DNA from: Carboxydothermus islandicus | Lineage (GTDB): Bacteria > Bacillota > Z-2901 > Carboxydothermales > Carboxydothermaceae | Assembly: GCF_001950325.1 (NCBI RefSeq) | Contig: NZ_BDJL01000030.1 | Location: 1 to 64,000, forward strand | Direction of reading: 5' to 3' | Length of the DNA stretch: 64,000 nt | Shown here: positions 8,185 through 17,678 of the stretch, piece by piece | Layout: each line of letters opens with the position of its first letter | Numbering within the stretch: the stretch's first letter is position 1 | The notes under the pieces: model-generated | Database searches by the model: none | Told to the model about the DNA's origin: nothing | What the model saw: the letters and a program-made list of their open reading frames with translations, nothing else | Made by a program: the position numbers and the translations under genes

Positions 8185-8817
8185 TTAAAAAAGTTTTTTT
8201 AGGTAATTAATTTCATCCGAACTTAAAGTATGTGGTTTTCGTACCTTTAATGCCGCTAAATAAATTTCCGCACATTTTTCTACAATTCGACAAAGGTTAA
8301 AGCAAACATCAAGATTTTCTCCCATGGTAATAAGACCGTTATTGGCCAGTAAAAAAGCATTATTGGCAAAAGCTTTTTCCTTGATTTCTAACAAATAACT
8401 TTCAGAATCAATATAAACCGAATTAAGTAAGGGAACCTCTTTTCCAATTGCCCGAACCATTTCCGGCAAAATAACCGGCAATGGTTCATGTAATACCGAA
8501 AGAGCAGTACTGTGTACGGGGTGAGCATGGATTATAGCCCTGACATCGGAACGAACATTATAAATCTGCCGGTGCAGCTTTAAATTAAACTTTGCCTGAT
8601 TTTCTCCTTCTAAAATATTCCCCTCCATATCCACTATTAAAACATCAAAGGTACTTAAACATGCCATATCCGGAGTAAGGGGAGTAATAACTACCACTTT
8701 CTCTTCCGGTATATACACACTTAAACTACCCCAGTTATAAAACATTAACCCGTACTGGCAAAGTTTTTGCGTTGTTTTAACTATCTTTTCCTTAATCCTT
8801 TCAACACTTAGTTTCAT
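8185..8817 (-). CDS. Class II aldolase-fold protein lacking key catalytic residues
   Basis: The 210 residues align along their whole length with class II (fuculose-1-phosphate type) aldolases. IIHAHPVHSTALSVL (95-109) keeps two zinc ligands, H97 and H99. Other sites are changed compared with E. coli FucA. The catalytic Glu73 is N78 and the third zinc ligand His155 is N160 (LLANNGLI). The phosphate-binding Asn29 is S31, and the Ser71/Ser72 pair is K76/F77. A standard retro-aldol reaction on a sugar phosphate is therefore doubtful. Its place between ahcY and mtaD, with mtnP upstream, suggests a role in MTA, SAH or 5'-deoxyadenosine disposal. In the known DHAP shunt an intact class II aldolase (Ald2) works after MtnP-type and isomerase steps. 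The function of this variant is not known. Confidence 0.8.
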   Translation of the reverse strand: MKLSVERIKEKIVKTTQKLCQYGLMFYNWGSLSVYIPEEKVVVITPLTPDMACLSTFDVLIVDMEGNILEGENQAKFNLKLHRQIYNVRSDVRAIIHAHPVHSTALSVLHEPLPVILPEMVRAIGKEVPLLNSVYIDSESYLLEIKEKAFANNAFLLANNGLITMGENLDVCFNLCRIVEKCAEIYLAALKVRKPHTLSSDEINYLKKLF

Positions 8818-8832
8818 TTAAACCCCTTCTCT

Positions 8833-10068
8833 TTAACCAAATAAATATTCTTTTTGGTCTTCGGTTAACTCGTCTATTTCGATATTGAGCGCTTTTAATT
8901 TATATAGAGCAACTTTTTCATCAAGTTCGTTTGGTAAATTATAAACTTTAGGTAACAATTCGCCATGTTTTTCTATAAGATACAAAACCGCTAAGAGCTG
9001 TAATGAAAACGAAAGATCCATAATTTCCGCCGGATGCCCTTGTCCCGCTGCCAAGTTTACCAAACGACCTTCGGCAATAACGTTGAGCTGCCGACCATCA
9101 GGAAGGATATAGCCGGTTATCTTTGGCCTTACTTCGCGGATTTCCACTGCCATAGCTTTTAATTCATCAAGGTTGATTTCCACATTAAAATGACCGGCAT
9201 TGGCAAGAATTGCACCGTTTTTCATTACTTCAAAATGTCTTGCCCGGAACACATCTTTACAACCGGTAACTGTTATAAAGATATCTCCTATTTTTGCAGC
9301 GGTTAGCGAATCAGTAACTTCAAAACCATCCATAAAAGCTTCTAAGGCACGAATGGGATTAACCTCTGTAACAATCACCCGCGCCCCCAGTCCCCGGGCT
9401 TTTTGTGCTACACCTTTACCACACCAACCGTACCCGGCAACCACAAGATTCTTTCCGGCAATTAATAAGTTGGTAGTAGCCATAAGGGCCGCCAGAGATG
9501 ATTCCCCGGTACCGTAACGGTTATCAAACATGTGCTTAGTTAAAGCATCATTTACCGCAATCATAGGAAATTTTAAAGCCTTGTTTTTTTCCAAAATCCG
9601 CAAGCGATGGACGCCTGTCGTTGTTTCTTCCGCACCACCAATTACGTTTAGCGCCAAATCCGGGCGAACATGATGCAAGATGTGAACCAGGTCTCCTCCA
9701 TCATCAATAATAATATCGGGTTTAATTTCTAAAGCTTTTATTAAATGTTCTTCATACTCCGAAGGTGAAGCTCCATGCCAGGCAAAAACTTCTAAACCCT
9801 CTTCTACCAAAGCGGCAGCAATCTCATCCTGGGTTGAAAGGGGATTTGAACCGGTCACGGCAACTTCTGCTCCAAGATCTCGCAAAATTAAAGCGAGGTA
9901 AGCAGTTTTAGCTTCCAAATGGATACTCATCGTAATCTTTTTCCCGGACAAGGGTTTTTTGCTAATTAATTCATTTTTTAAATAATTCAAAACCGGCATG
10001 TAATTTCTGACCCAGTTAATTTTTTGCTGCCCTAAAGGAGCAAGCGTTCTATCCCTAATGATGCTCAT
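8833..10068 (-). CDS. ahcY: Adenosylhomocysteinase (short type)
   Basis: AhcY reversibly hydrolyses S-adenosylhomocysteine to adenosine and homocysteine using bound NAD. The 411 residues are the short form found in archaea and thermophilic bacteria. Substrate residues lie in NDALTKHMFDNRYGTGES (from 173) and the NAD-binding loop is GYGWCGKGVA (212-221). The ATG at 10068 with GGGGAG seven bases upstream is preferred. An in-frame upstream start at 10137 would overlap mtnP and add a low-complexity lysine-rich tail. The neighbours mtnP and mtaD act on the same group of SAM by-products. Confidence 0.93.
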   Translation of the reverse strand: MSIIRDRTLAPLGQQKINWVRNYMPVLNYLKNELISKKPLSGKKITMSIHLEAKTAYLALILRDLGAEVAVTGSNPLSTQDEIAAALVEEGLEVFAWHGASPSEYEEHLIKALEIKPDIIIDDGGDLVHILHHVRPDLALNVIGGAEETTTGVHRLRILEKNKALKFPMIAVNDALTKHMFDNRYGTGESSLAALMATTNLLIAGKNLVVAGYGWCGKGVAQKARGLGARVIVTEVNPIRALEAFMDGFEVTDSLTAAKIGDIFITVTGCKDVFRARHFEVMKNGAILANAGHFNVEINLDELKAMAVEIREVRPKITGYILPDGRQLNVIAEGRLVNLAAGQGHPAEIMDLSFSLQLLAVLYLIEKHGELLPKVYNLPNELDEKVALYKLKALNIEIDELTEDQKEYLFG

Positions 10069-10094
10069 AAAATTCTCCCCATTTCCCTGTTTTT

Positions 10095-10892
10095 TTATTT
10101 CCCTAACTGACTTTGACCACTTACTGCCCTTTGACACCAGCAGCTCCGGTCGGGATCAAGGTTCTCAATAGTTTTAGCAATAAGGTTCTTCAATTGTTCA
10201 CTTTTAGTGGTCATCATTTCAACAACTTCTTCATGGGTTAAAGGATTAGGTGAAATACCCGCGGCAAAGTTGGTCACCAAGGAAATAGAAGCATAACACA
10301 TTTCGGCTTCCCTTGCTAAAACAACTTCCGGAACGCTGGTCATTCCCACCAGGTCTCCCCCTAACTTGGCAAACATTTTTATTTCCGCCGCTGTTTCAAA
10401 ACGCGGGCCTTCGGTACAAACATAGGTACCCGAGGGATGTACTGTATATCCAAGCTCTTTTGCAGCATTATAAATAATTTTTCTCAATTCTGGACAATAG
10501 GGTTCGGTAACATCGGTATGAATTACACCCCGTTCTCCACCATCATAAAAGGTATAAATGCGGTTTTTCGTAAAATCAAGAAACTGGTCAATTAAAACAA
10601 AGTCGCCACCTTTCATATTTAAATTTAAGGAACCAACGGCCGTCGTTGCAATAATTTGTTTCACTCCCAGCATTTTTAATCCCCAGATATTAGCCCGGTA
10701 ATTAATCAGGTGGGGTGGAACCGTATGTCCGGCTCCATGGCGTGGAAGGAATGCCACCCTTTTACCTGAAAGTTCGCCTACGGTAACTTCAATGTCACCA
10801 TAAGGCGTAGTTACTTTTTCTTTGGTAAGATTATTCAACATTTTTGGGTCATAAACACCGGTACCACCAATTACTGCTATTTTTACAGACAT
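10095..10892 (-). CDS. mtnP: 5'-methylthioadenosine phosphorylase
   Basis: MtnP splits MTA with phosphate into adenine and 5-methylthioribose-1-phosphate. The 265 residues show the PNP/MTAP-family phosphate loop GGTGVYD (9-15), the LPRHGAGHTVPPHLINYRAN stretch with RHG at 51-53, and the ribose and purine residues in GMTSVPEVVLAREAE (183-197). The last 15 residues or so (SCWCQRAVSGQSQLGK) are unusually Cys/Gln/Ser-rich. An mtnA isomerase is not in this window, so the fate of methylthioribose-1-phosphate is open. Confidence 0.92.
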   Translation of the reverse strand: MSVKIAVIGGTGVYDPKMLNNLTKEKVTTPYGDIEVTVGELSGKRVAFLPRHGAGHTVPPHLINYRANIWGLKMLGVKQIIATTAVGSLNLNMKGGDFVLIDQFLDFTKNRIYTFYDGGERGVIHTDVTEPYCPELRKIIYNAAKELGYTVHPSGTYVCTEGPRFETAAEIKMFAKLGGDLVGMTSVPEVVLAREAEMCYASISLVTNFAAGISPNPLTHEEVVEMMTTKSEQLKNLIAKTIENLDPDRSCWCQRAVSGQSQLGK

Positions 10893-10919
10893 CGTAAACT
10901 CCTCCTTGTGGTTTATTTT

Positions 10920-11831
10920 TTAAGATGCAAATAACGCTTCAACAAATTCTTGGGGATCAAAGGGTCTTAAATCATCCATTTTTTCCCCAACCCCGATAAA
11001 TTTTATTGGAATCTGGTAACTGCTTTTTATGCCTATTATAACACCGCCTTTAGCGGTTCCATCCAGTTTCGTTAAAACTAAACCGGTCAAATCCAGGGCT
11101 TTGTTAAAATACTCCACCTGACTAAAAGCGTTCTGTCCGGTAGTAGCATCCAAAACTAATAAAACCTCATCAGGAGCACCCGGTAACTCTCTTTCCACTA
11201 CCCTTTTAACTTTTCTTAGTTCTTCCATTAAATTTGTTTTTGTATGAAGCCTCCCAGCGGTATCAATAATTAAAACATCGATTTTTCGGGCAATGGCAGC
11301 CTTAACAGCATCAAAGGCTACCGCTGCCGGATCTGAACCTTCTTTTTGTTTTATTACCTGACAACCTACCCTATTCCCCCAGATTTCCAATTGCTCGATG
11401 GCAGCAGCTCTAAAAGTATCGCCAGCTGCTAACAATACCTGCTTTCCCTGTTGTTTGAAGTAGTAAGCTAATTTCCCGATAGTGGTAGTTTTACCTACAC
11501 CATTTACCCCAACCACTAAAATTACCAGGGGAGTTCTGGCGACATTCTTCAGTTTATTGTCTCCCGTTTCTAAAATTTTTAAGATTTCTTCTTTTAACAC
11601 CTGCTTTAATTGTTCACTATCGGTAATCCGCTGTTCTCTTGCCGTTTTTCTTAGCTTTTCCACCAGCTCAAGACTTGGTTTAACCCCCACGTCACCTTCA
11701 ATCAGTATTTCTTCTATTTTCTCAAAACTCTCCTCATCAACCGTCGATTTCTTTAAGACATCCTCAATTTTAGCTACGATGTTCTGCTTGGTTTTAATTA
11801 AACTCTCTTTTAAGCGGTCAAAAAATCCCAA
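10920..11831 (-). CDS. ftsY: SRP receptor FtsY
   Basis: FtsY is the membrane-associated GTPase that docks SRP. The 303-residue protein is an almost bare NG domain: GVNGVGKTTTIGKLAYYF begins at 108, with DTAGRLHTK and TKLDGTAKGG following. The long acidic A domain of the E. coli protein is missing, as is usual in Firmicutes. The TTG start at 11831 follows AGGTGATG. The rnc-smc-ftsY order is the standard Firmicute one. Confidence 0.96.
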   Translation of the reverse strand: MGFFDRLKESLIKTKQNIVAKIEDVLKKSTVDEESFEKIEEILIEGDVGVKPSLELVEKLRKTAREQRITDSEQLKQVLKEEILKILETGDNKLKNVARTPLVILVVGVNGVGKTTTIGKLAYYFKQQGKQVLLAAGDTFRAAAIEQLEIWGNRVGCQVIKQKEGSDPAAVAFDAVKAAIARKIDVLIIDTAGRLHTKTNLMEELRKVKRVVERELPGAPDEVLLVLDATTGQNAFSQVEYFNKALDLTGLVLTKLDGTAKGGVIIGIKSSYQIPIKFIGVGEKMDDLRPFDPQEFVEALFAS

Positions 11832-11864
11832 ACTTCATCACCTGCCATTACATCAGCTTTTTTC

Positions 11865-14800
11865 TTACCCTGCTTTAATATTTTCCATGGGAAGCGAAAG
11901 AACTTTGGAACAGCCATCTTGCATACTAATACCAATTAACTTGGTACAAACTTCCATACTTCCCCGCCGGTGGGTGATAAGGACCACCTGGTTTCTTTCA
12001 CCAATTTTTTTCAGGTAAGCGGAAAAACGCTGAACATTTGCTTCATCTAAAGCGGCATCAATTTCATCCAAAACGCAAAAAGGTGATGGTTTTAAATTAA
12101 ACAGGGCAAAAAGTAAAGCTATTGAGGTCAGAGCCCTTTCGCCCCCGGAAAGAAGACCCAGTGATTGGCGTTTTTTTCCCGGAAGCTCCACAATAATTTC
12201 AATTCCCTCTTTTTGCTCCCCTCCAACAACTTTTTCTAAGGAAGCACGTCCTCCCCCAAATAGATCTTTAAATACTAAATCAAACTCTTCGTTAAGTAAC
12301 TTTAAAAACTCGTCAAACCTTTGCTCCATTTCCTCGGTTAATTGGTTTAAAAGTTTTTCTAATTGTTCTTTAGCCTCATTTAAATCATTTTTTTGCTGAT
12401 TTAAAAAGTTAATGCGTTCTTGTAGCCGCTTTACCTCCTCAATTACAAAAAGATTTACCGGGCCCAACCCTTGAATTTGCTTGTAAAGCTCCTCAATTTC
12501 CCTTTCCTCAATATGAACCGGTTCTAATTTTAATATTTCCTCATCCTCCAACACTATATCGTATTTTTCATTTAATAACAACTTTAACCTATTGATTTCC
12601 TGTAAAAGGTTGCGCTGTTCCGTTTCCAAACGCGAAATCTCGGTAAAATGTTTTTGGGTTAGTTTTTGTGTTTTTGTCAGAGTCGCTTGCATATAAGAAA
12701 GCTTATCCTTTAATTTCTCATGCCTATTTTTAATCATTTCAAAATATTTTTTACTCACCGAAAGTAAATTTCCATGGGCCACAATCTTGCGCTCTAAAGT
12801 TAAAAAATCTCTTTTAAAAACTAAAATTTTATTTTTTAACTCCAGGGCTTTTTTAGCACTTACCTTTTGTCTTCCATAAAGTTCTTTTTTTTGTAGACTT
12901 TTTTCATTTATAAGGTTAAAAATATTTTCCAGCGCCTTTTCTAATTGTACCTGCTGTAATGTTAGTTCTTGATAGTAATTTTGATTTTCATTTATTAAAG
13001 CATTTATTTTGCTTATTTCCTTTTCAAGAAAAGCAATCTTTTCTTCTAATTCTTTTTTAAGAGAAATAAGATCATTGATTTGGTGTTCCCTATTTTCTTT
13101 TTCCATCAATAAATTTCGTTTTTCCATATTATATTTTTCTAACTGCCCTTTTAACTCAATTATCCTGCTTTCTATTAACTTCCTTTTATCTATGATATTT
13201 TGTTCTTTTAAATCGGCCTCGGTTAGCTGAGCTTCTATATTACTTAGCTTTTCCCTAATTAATTTTATTGTTGCGGCAATATCCTCCTGTTTTGTTAAAA
13301 CTGCACCTAATGCCTCTTCAACTTCATTATTTTTTTGTAAAAGCTCCTCAACCTGTTTTTGAATTAATTTCATTTCATTCTTTCTTTGTAAAACCGACCC
13401 AGTTTGATTAAAACTACCTCCAATAATAATTCCCCCGGGAAGCAGCAATTCTCCTTCAAGACTCACTACTTTATAACGATGTTTAGTCTTTTTTGCAATG
13501 ATTAAGCAGGACTGATAATCCTTTCCTATCAGAACTTTACCTAAAAGACTCTCATAAGCTTTAGAAAGCTCTTTGGGAAAAGAAATTAAATCAAGGGCAG
13601 TACCTATAAAACCATCACTCTCGGTTAAATTGCTAAAGTCATCTTTTAAACTTCCCCCATCCAGTAAATCAAGAGCTAAAAAAGTTATTCTTCCAAGATT
13701 TTTTAACTTTAAATATCTTATAATACCTTCTAAATCCTGAAAACTTTTTACAATAACATTTTTTATTCCCGCACCCAAAGCAGTTTCAACTGCTAATCGG
13801 TATTTTTCATCAACTTCTAAAAATTCTCCAACAGTTCCTAAAATATTTTCCGAATTTGGAAGAACACCGCTTCTTTTGGCCTCAAATAAATTTTTTACGT
13901 CTTTTCCGTAGCCTTCATAACTCTCTTCAAGCTTAGCTAAAATTTGTAAGCGGGCAATATTTTCATGATATTTTTTTTCCAAAACCTTTTTTTCGTTTTG
14001 TAGGATTAAAATATTTTTAGCTAATAAATTTAATTCTTCTTCCAGTTTTTTTTGTTTATTTTTTAACTCTTCCCTTAGTTCCCGATTTTTTTTCTTAAAA
14101 TCTTTTAAGTTTTTAAGAGTATTTTCGATTTCACCAATTTCTTTAGTTAGTTCATATATTTCCTTTTCAATTTTTAAAGAATCGTTAGTTATGCGTGTTA
14201 AAGAGTCAGAAATAAAGTTAATTTCATTTCTTAACGATACTTCACGAAAATTTAACTCAAATTGTTCATCTTTACAATTTTCCAAGCTCTTCTTTAATTC
14301 CAAAAGTTTGCCTTCGTTTATCCCGAGCTTCTGCTTCTGCGCTTTAAGATTTCTGGTAATTTCCCTTTCTCTGGATTTTAAATCCGTTACTTGCCTCTGG
14401 TATGAATTTAATGCTTGATTTATCTCAACTAATTTCTTGCCGTTTTCTTTAATTTGTTCTTTTAAGCTTTTAAGCTCCAGCAAAAGGCGATTTTCTTCTT
14501 CCTGTTGATATTTTTTGCTGCTATCAAGCTTCTCCAAACAGCTTTCTAAGTTTAAAACAATTTTTTGCATGTTATCACTGAAAAGAGCTAAATTTCCTTC
14601 CTGGGAAAGAAGCTTGGCAAAACTTGCTTCTATGCGGTTACTCTGGTCCTGATTCTTTTCAATAAGATTATGTAACAGGGTAATTTTTTCTTCGTTTTTC
14701 CGAACATTATCCAGTAAATTTTTTATTTTTATTCCATAGTAATTTTTTGCTTTAAAGGTAAGTTTTTCTTTTAAAGTTAAATATGTTTTTGCTTTAATAA

Positions 14801-15422
14801 CATCCTGTTCTTTAGCCTGTAATTGGTTAATTAACTCGCAGGTCAAGTCATTAAGCCTGATAATACCGTTTTGGGTTTCCAACAGCTTTTTCTTTGCCTC
14901 CAACTCCCGCATCCTGTAACGGTTAATTCCCGCAGCTTCTTCCAAATAACTTCTCTTTTCTTCCGGTGACGAAAACAAAATCTCATCCACCTGGCCTTGA
15001 CCTATAATGGCATAGCCATGCTTTCCAAGCCCAGTATCCACCAATAATTCGTGAATATCTTTAAGTCTGCAGGGTGATTTGTTTATGTAAAATTCACTTT
15101 CTCCGGAACGAAAAAAGCGCCGTGTAATTGCTATCTCATCGTAAGGCAAGGGAAAATACTTATTACTGTTGTCTAAAATTAATGTTACCTCAGCCATTCC
15201 TACCGGTTTTTTTCCCTGGGAACCGGTAAAAATTACATCCTGCTGCCGCTCAGAACGTAAAATCTTTGTTTTTGTTTCTCCCAAAGCCCAGCGAATTGCT
15301 TCCGCAACATTACTTTTACCGCTGCCGTTTGGTCCCACAATACCCGTTATAGAAGGTTCAAAAGTTATTTCCGTTTTTTCCGCAAAGGATTTAAAACCCT
15401 GGATAACTACTTTTTTTAACAC
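11865..15422 (-). CDS. smc: Chromosome segregation ATPase SMC
   Basis: SMC forms the ring-shaped condensin with ScpA and ScpB. The 1185 residues have the full architecture: Walker A GPNGSGKSN (30-38), a long coiled coil, a hinge around 500-640 (YEGYGKDVKNLF, VETALGAGIKNVIV), the returning coiled coil, the ABC signature LSGGERAL (1091-1098) and Walker B VLDEIDAALDEANV from 1117. The start is GTG at 15422, placed by GGAGG inside the rnc tail; the nearby ATG leads straight to a stop. Confidence 0.97.
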   Translation of the reverse strand: MLKKVVIQGFKSFAEKTEITFEPSITGIVGPNGSGKSNVAEAIRWALGETKTKILRSERQQDVIFTGSQGKKPVGMAEVTLILDNSNKYFPLPYDEIAITRRFFRSGESEFYINKSPCRLKDIHELLVDTGLGKHGYAIIGQGQVDEILFSSPEEKRSYLEEAAGINRYRMRELEAKKKLLETQNGIIRLNDLTCELINQLQAKEQDVIKAKTYLTLKEKLTFKAKNYYGIKIKNLLDNVRKNEEKITLLHNLIEKNQDQSNRIEASFAKLLSQEGNLALFSDNMQKIVLNLESCLEKLDSSKKYQQEEENRLLLELKSLKEQIKENGKKLVEINQALNSYQRQVTDLKSREREITRNLKAQKQKLGINEGKLLELKKSLENCKDEQFELNFREVSLRNEINFISDSLTRITNDSLKIEKEIYELTKEIGEIENTLKNLKDFKKKNRELREELKNKQKKLEEELNLLAKNILILQNEKKVLEKKYHENIARLQILAKLEESYEGYGKDVKNLFEAKRSGVLPNSENILGTVGEFLEVDEKYRLAVETALGAGIKNVIVKSFQDLEGIIRYLKLKNLGRITFLALDLLDGGSLKDDFSNLTESDGFIGTALDLISFPKELSKAYESLLGKVLIGKDYQSCLIIAKKTKHRYKVVSLEGELLLPGGIIIGGSFNQTGSVLQRKNEMKLIQKQVEELLQKNNEVEEALGAVLTKQEDIAATIKLIREKLSNIEAQLTEADLKEQNIIDKRKLIESRIIELKGQLEKYNMEKRNLLMEKENREHQINDLISLKKELEEKIAFLEKEISKINALINENQNYYQELTLQQVQLEKALENIFNLINEKSLQKKELYGRQKVSAKKALELKNKILVFKRDFLTLERKIVAHGNLLSVSKKYFEMIKNRHEKLKDKLSYMQATLTKTQKLTQKHFTEISRLETEQRNLLQEINRLKLLLNEKYDIVLEDEEILKLEPVHIEEREIEELYKQIQGLGPVNLFVIEEVKRLQERINFLNQQKNDLNEAKEQLEKLLNQLTEEMEQRFDEFLKLLNEEFDLVFKDLFGGGRASLEKVVGGEQKEGIEIIVELPGKKRQSLGLLSGGERALTSIALLFALFNLKPSPFCVLDEIDAALDEANVQRFSAYLKKIGERNQVVLITHRRGSMEVCTKLIGISMQDGCSKVLSLPMENIKAG

Positions 15423-15425
15423 ATA

Positions 15426-16133
15426 TTAAACCTCCTTCTCGTTTCTTAAAAGCTCCAGGGCCTTTTTAGCGGCTTCCTGTTCAGCTTCTTTTTTTGACTT
15501 TCCCCTACCCGTAGCAATCAGCTTATCGTTTATAATGACCCCAGCGGTAAAAATTTTTTGGTGGGGAGGGCCTTCCTCCATTAAAATTTCATACCGTAAA
15601 ACGTTGTTTTTTTCTTTCTGCAAAAGTTCTTGCAGAGTGGTTTTTTCATCTTTGGGTAATTGTTCGAGATTTTCCGGTTTTAGTTTTTCTCCGTAAAGCC
15701 GGGTAATAAAGTTAAAAGCAGCTTCGATTCCGCAATCAAAATATACTGCTCCAATTACTGCTTCTACTGCATTAGCTAAATTCGACATCCTTTGGTTTCC
15801 TCCTGCTTTAAATTCACCTTTTCCCAGACGTAAAAATTTATCGAGATTAATTTTAAAAGCGAGCTCATACAATGATTCAGCACAAACCAAGCGGGATCGA
15901 AGTTTTGTTAAGTCTCCCTCGCTTTTCTGGGGAAAGGTTCGAAATAAATAATCGCTAATAAAAAGTTCTAAAACTGCATCTCCCAAAAACTCAAGCCGTT
16001 CATTATGCTCTACACCTTCTTCGGGATGTTCAAAAGCATAGGAAGGATGGGTTATGGCAGAAAGTAAAATACTGGGGTTATTAAAATTAAACCCCAGAAT
16101 TTTTTCCAAGGATATTAAATTTTCATTATCCAT
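15426..16133 (-). CDS. rnc: Ribonuclease III
   Basis: RNase III cleaves double-stranded RNA in rRNA precursors and mRNA. The 235 residues comprise the endonuclease domain with the signature HNERLEFLGDAVLELF (43-58) and a C-terminal dsRNA-binding domain (about 160-232) with GRGKSKKEAEQEAAKKALELL. It follows fabF by four bases and ends three bases before smc, so the three are coupled. Confidence 0.97.
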   Translation of the reverse strand: MDNENLISLEKILGFNFNNPSILLSAITHPSYAFEHPEEGVEHNERLEFLGDAVLELFISDYLFRTFPQKSEGDLTKLRSRLVCAESLYELAFKINLDKFLRLGKGEFKAGGNQRMSNLANAVEAVIGAVYFDCGIEAAFNFITRLYGEKLKPENLEQLPKDEKTTLQELLQKEKNNVLRYEILMEEGPPHQKIFTAGVIINDKLIATGRGKSKKEAEQEAAKKALELLRNEKEV

Positions 16134-16137
16134 GGTA

Positions 16138-17376
16138 TCACCCGTTAAATTTTTTTACAATTAAGCTTACATTATGGCCGCCAAATCCTAAGGAGTTGGA
16201 AAGAGCAGCTTTTACCAGCACATCCCGACCGGTATTGGGAACATAATCAAGATCCAACCCTTCTTCCGGTTCATCGCAATTTAATGTTGGAGGAACTTGA
16301 TTGAAAAACACTGCCAAAATCGAATAAATGGTTTCTATCCCGCCGGCTGCTCCTAATAAATGCCCCGTCATCGATTTCGTTGAACTAACCATCAGCTTAT
16401 AAGCATGCTCGCCAAAAACTTTTTTTATAGCAAAAGTTTCTACTTTGTCATTTAAAGGCGTTGAAGTCCCGTGGGCATTAATGTAATCGATATCTTCAGG
16501 ATTTAACCGGGCATCTTTTAAAGCTAACTCCATTGCTCGGGCTGCACCTTTTCCTTCAGGATCCGGAGCGGTTATATGGTAAGCATCGCTCGTAACACCA
16601 TATCCCACAATTTCTCCGTAAATTCGTGCTCCGCGGGCCAGGGCGTGCTCCAGAGTCTCTAATATCAGAATTCCGGCACCTTCCCCCATTACAAATCCGT
16701 CCCGGTCTTTATCAAAAGGCCGGGAAGCTTTTTCCGGCTCGTCATTTCTCGTAGACATAGCTTTCATAGAACAAAACCCGGCAAACGAGAGAGGAGTTAT
16801 CGCTGCTTCAGCACCACCAGCAACAGCAATATCAACCTCGCCCCTTTGTAAATAGCGAAAAGCATCCCCCACCGCATTTGCTCCCGATGCACAGGCCGAA
16901 ACAATTGTTTCATTGGGCCCGGTTAGGCCAAAGGTAATTGCAATCTGCCCCCCAGCCATGTTGGCAATCATCATAGGTACAAAAAAGGGACTAACCCGGT
17001 CTGGCCCCTTCTCCCGTAGAACAGCGGCCTGCTCCTCCAGAGTTTTTATCCCACCAATTCCGCTCCCAATAAATATTCCTGCTCTTTCAGGATTAATTTT
17101 ACTAAGGTCAAGCCCTGCATCTTCAATTGCCAATTTAGTTGCCGCAACAGCAAACTGGGTAAAACGGTCCATGCGCCGGGCTTCTTTTTTATCAATAAAC
17201 TTTAAAGGGTCAAAATCCCTAACTTCAGCAGCAATACGGGTTGCAAACCCCGTAGTATCAAACGAAGTTACTTCTCTAACCCCCGATACCCCATTCATTA
17301 AGTTATCCCAATTCTCCTTTATCCCAATGCCAAGCGGGGAAATTAGACCTAAACCTGTCACAACAACCCTTTTCAT
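16138..17376 (-). CDS. fabF: Beta-ketoacyl-ACP synthase II
   Basis: FabF condenses malonyl-ACP with a growing acyl-ACP. The 412 residues show the Cys-His-His active site: C162 in [11 protein letters not shown]302 in NAHGTSTP and H339 in [12 protein letters not shown]. The ATG follows AAGAGGTG. A terminator-like hairpin upstream separates it from acpP. Confidence 0.97.
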   Translation of the reverse strand: MKRVVVTGLGLISPLGIGIKENWDNLMNGVSGVREVTSFDTTGFATRIAAEVRDFDPLKFIDKKEARRMDRFTQFAVAATKLAIEDAGLDLSKINPERAGIFIGSGIGGIKTLEEQAAVLREKGPDRVSPFFVPMMIANMAGGQIAITFGLTGPNETIVSACASGANAVGDAFRYLQRGEVDIAVAGGAEAAITPLSFAGFCSMKAMSTRNDEPEKASRPFDKDRDGFVMGEGAGILILETLEHALARGARIYGEIVGYGVTSDAYHITAPDPEGKGAARAMELALKDARLNPEDIDYINAHGTSTPLNDKVETFAIKKVFGEHAYKLMVSSTKSMTGHLLGAAGGIETIYSILAVFFNQVPPTLNCDEPEEGLDLDYVPNTGRDVLVKAALSNSLGFGGHNVSLIVKKFNG

Positions 17377-17392
17377 TTTTTCACCTCTTTTA

Positions 17393-17428
17393 AAAAAGTC
17401 CCGGGAAACAATTCCGCGGGACTTTAAA
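17393..17428 (-). terminator. Hairpin with T run between acpP and fabF
   Basis: On the minus strand AAAGTCCCG and CGGGACTTTTTT form a GC-centred stem around an AATTGTTT loop directly after the acpP stop. It resembles a leaky Rho-independent terminator, or a processing site that stabilises the acpP message. Either would give more ACP than FabF, which cells need. Confidence 0.6.
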
Positions 17429-17429
17429 T

Positions 17430-17663
17430 TTAAATTCTATCTTGAATATAGTTAACAGCATCCCCTACGGTGCGAATTTTTTCCGCATCTTCATCGGGTA
17501 TCTCTAATTCAAACTCCTCTTCAAAAGCCATAATTAACTCCACAATGTCCAATGAATCCGCTCCAAGGTCATCAATAAACGAAGCTTCCAAAGTAACTTC
17601 ATCTTCTTCAACTCCTAATTGGTCCACGATAATTTTTTTAACCCGTTCAAACACTCCTGCCAT
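17430..17663 (-). CDS. acpP: Acyl carrier protein
   Basis: The 77-residue acidic protein carries the phosphopantetheine attachment site S37 in [15 protein letters not shown]. It shuttles fatty-acid intermediates between the Fab enzymes encoded on both sides. The ATG follows a strong AGGAAGGAGGTG. Confidence 0.97.
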   Translation of the reverse strand: MAGVFERVKKIIVDQLGVEEDEVTLEASFIDDLGADSLDIVELIMAFEEEFELEIPDEDAEKIRTVGDAVNYIQDRI

Positions 17664-17678
17664 AAGTTCACCTCCTTC

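Noticed and set aside
11482-12018. Plus-strand ORF opposite ftsY/smc
   Set aside because: Low-complexity Ser/Phe composition and no start signal; it mirrors two real genes.
16913-17455. Plus-strand ORF opposite fabF
   Set aside because: Antisense shadow with no domain resemblance and no Shine-Dalgarno.
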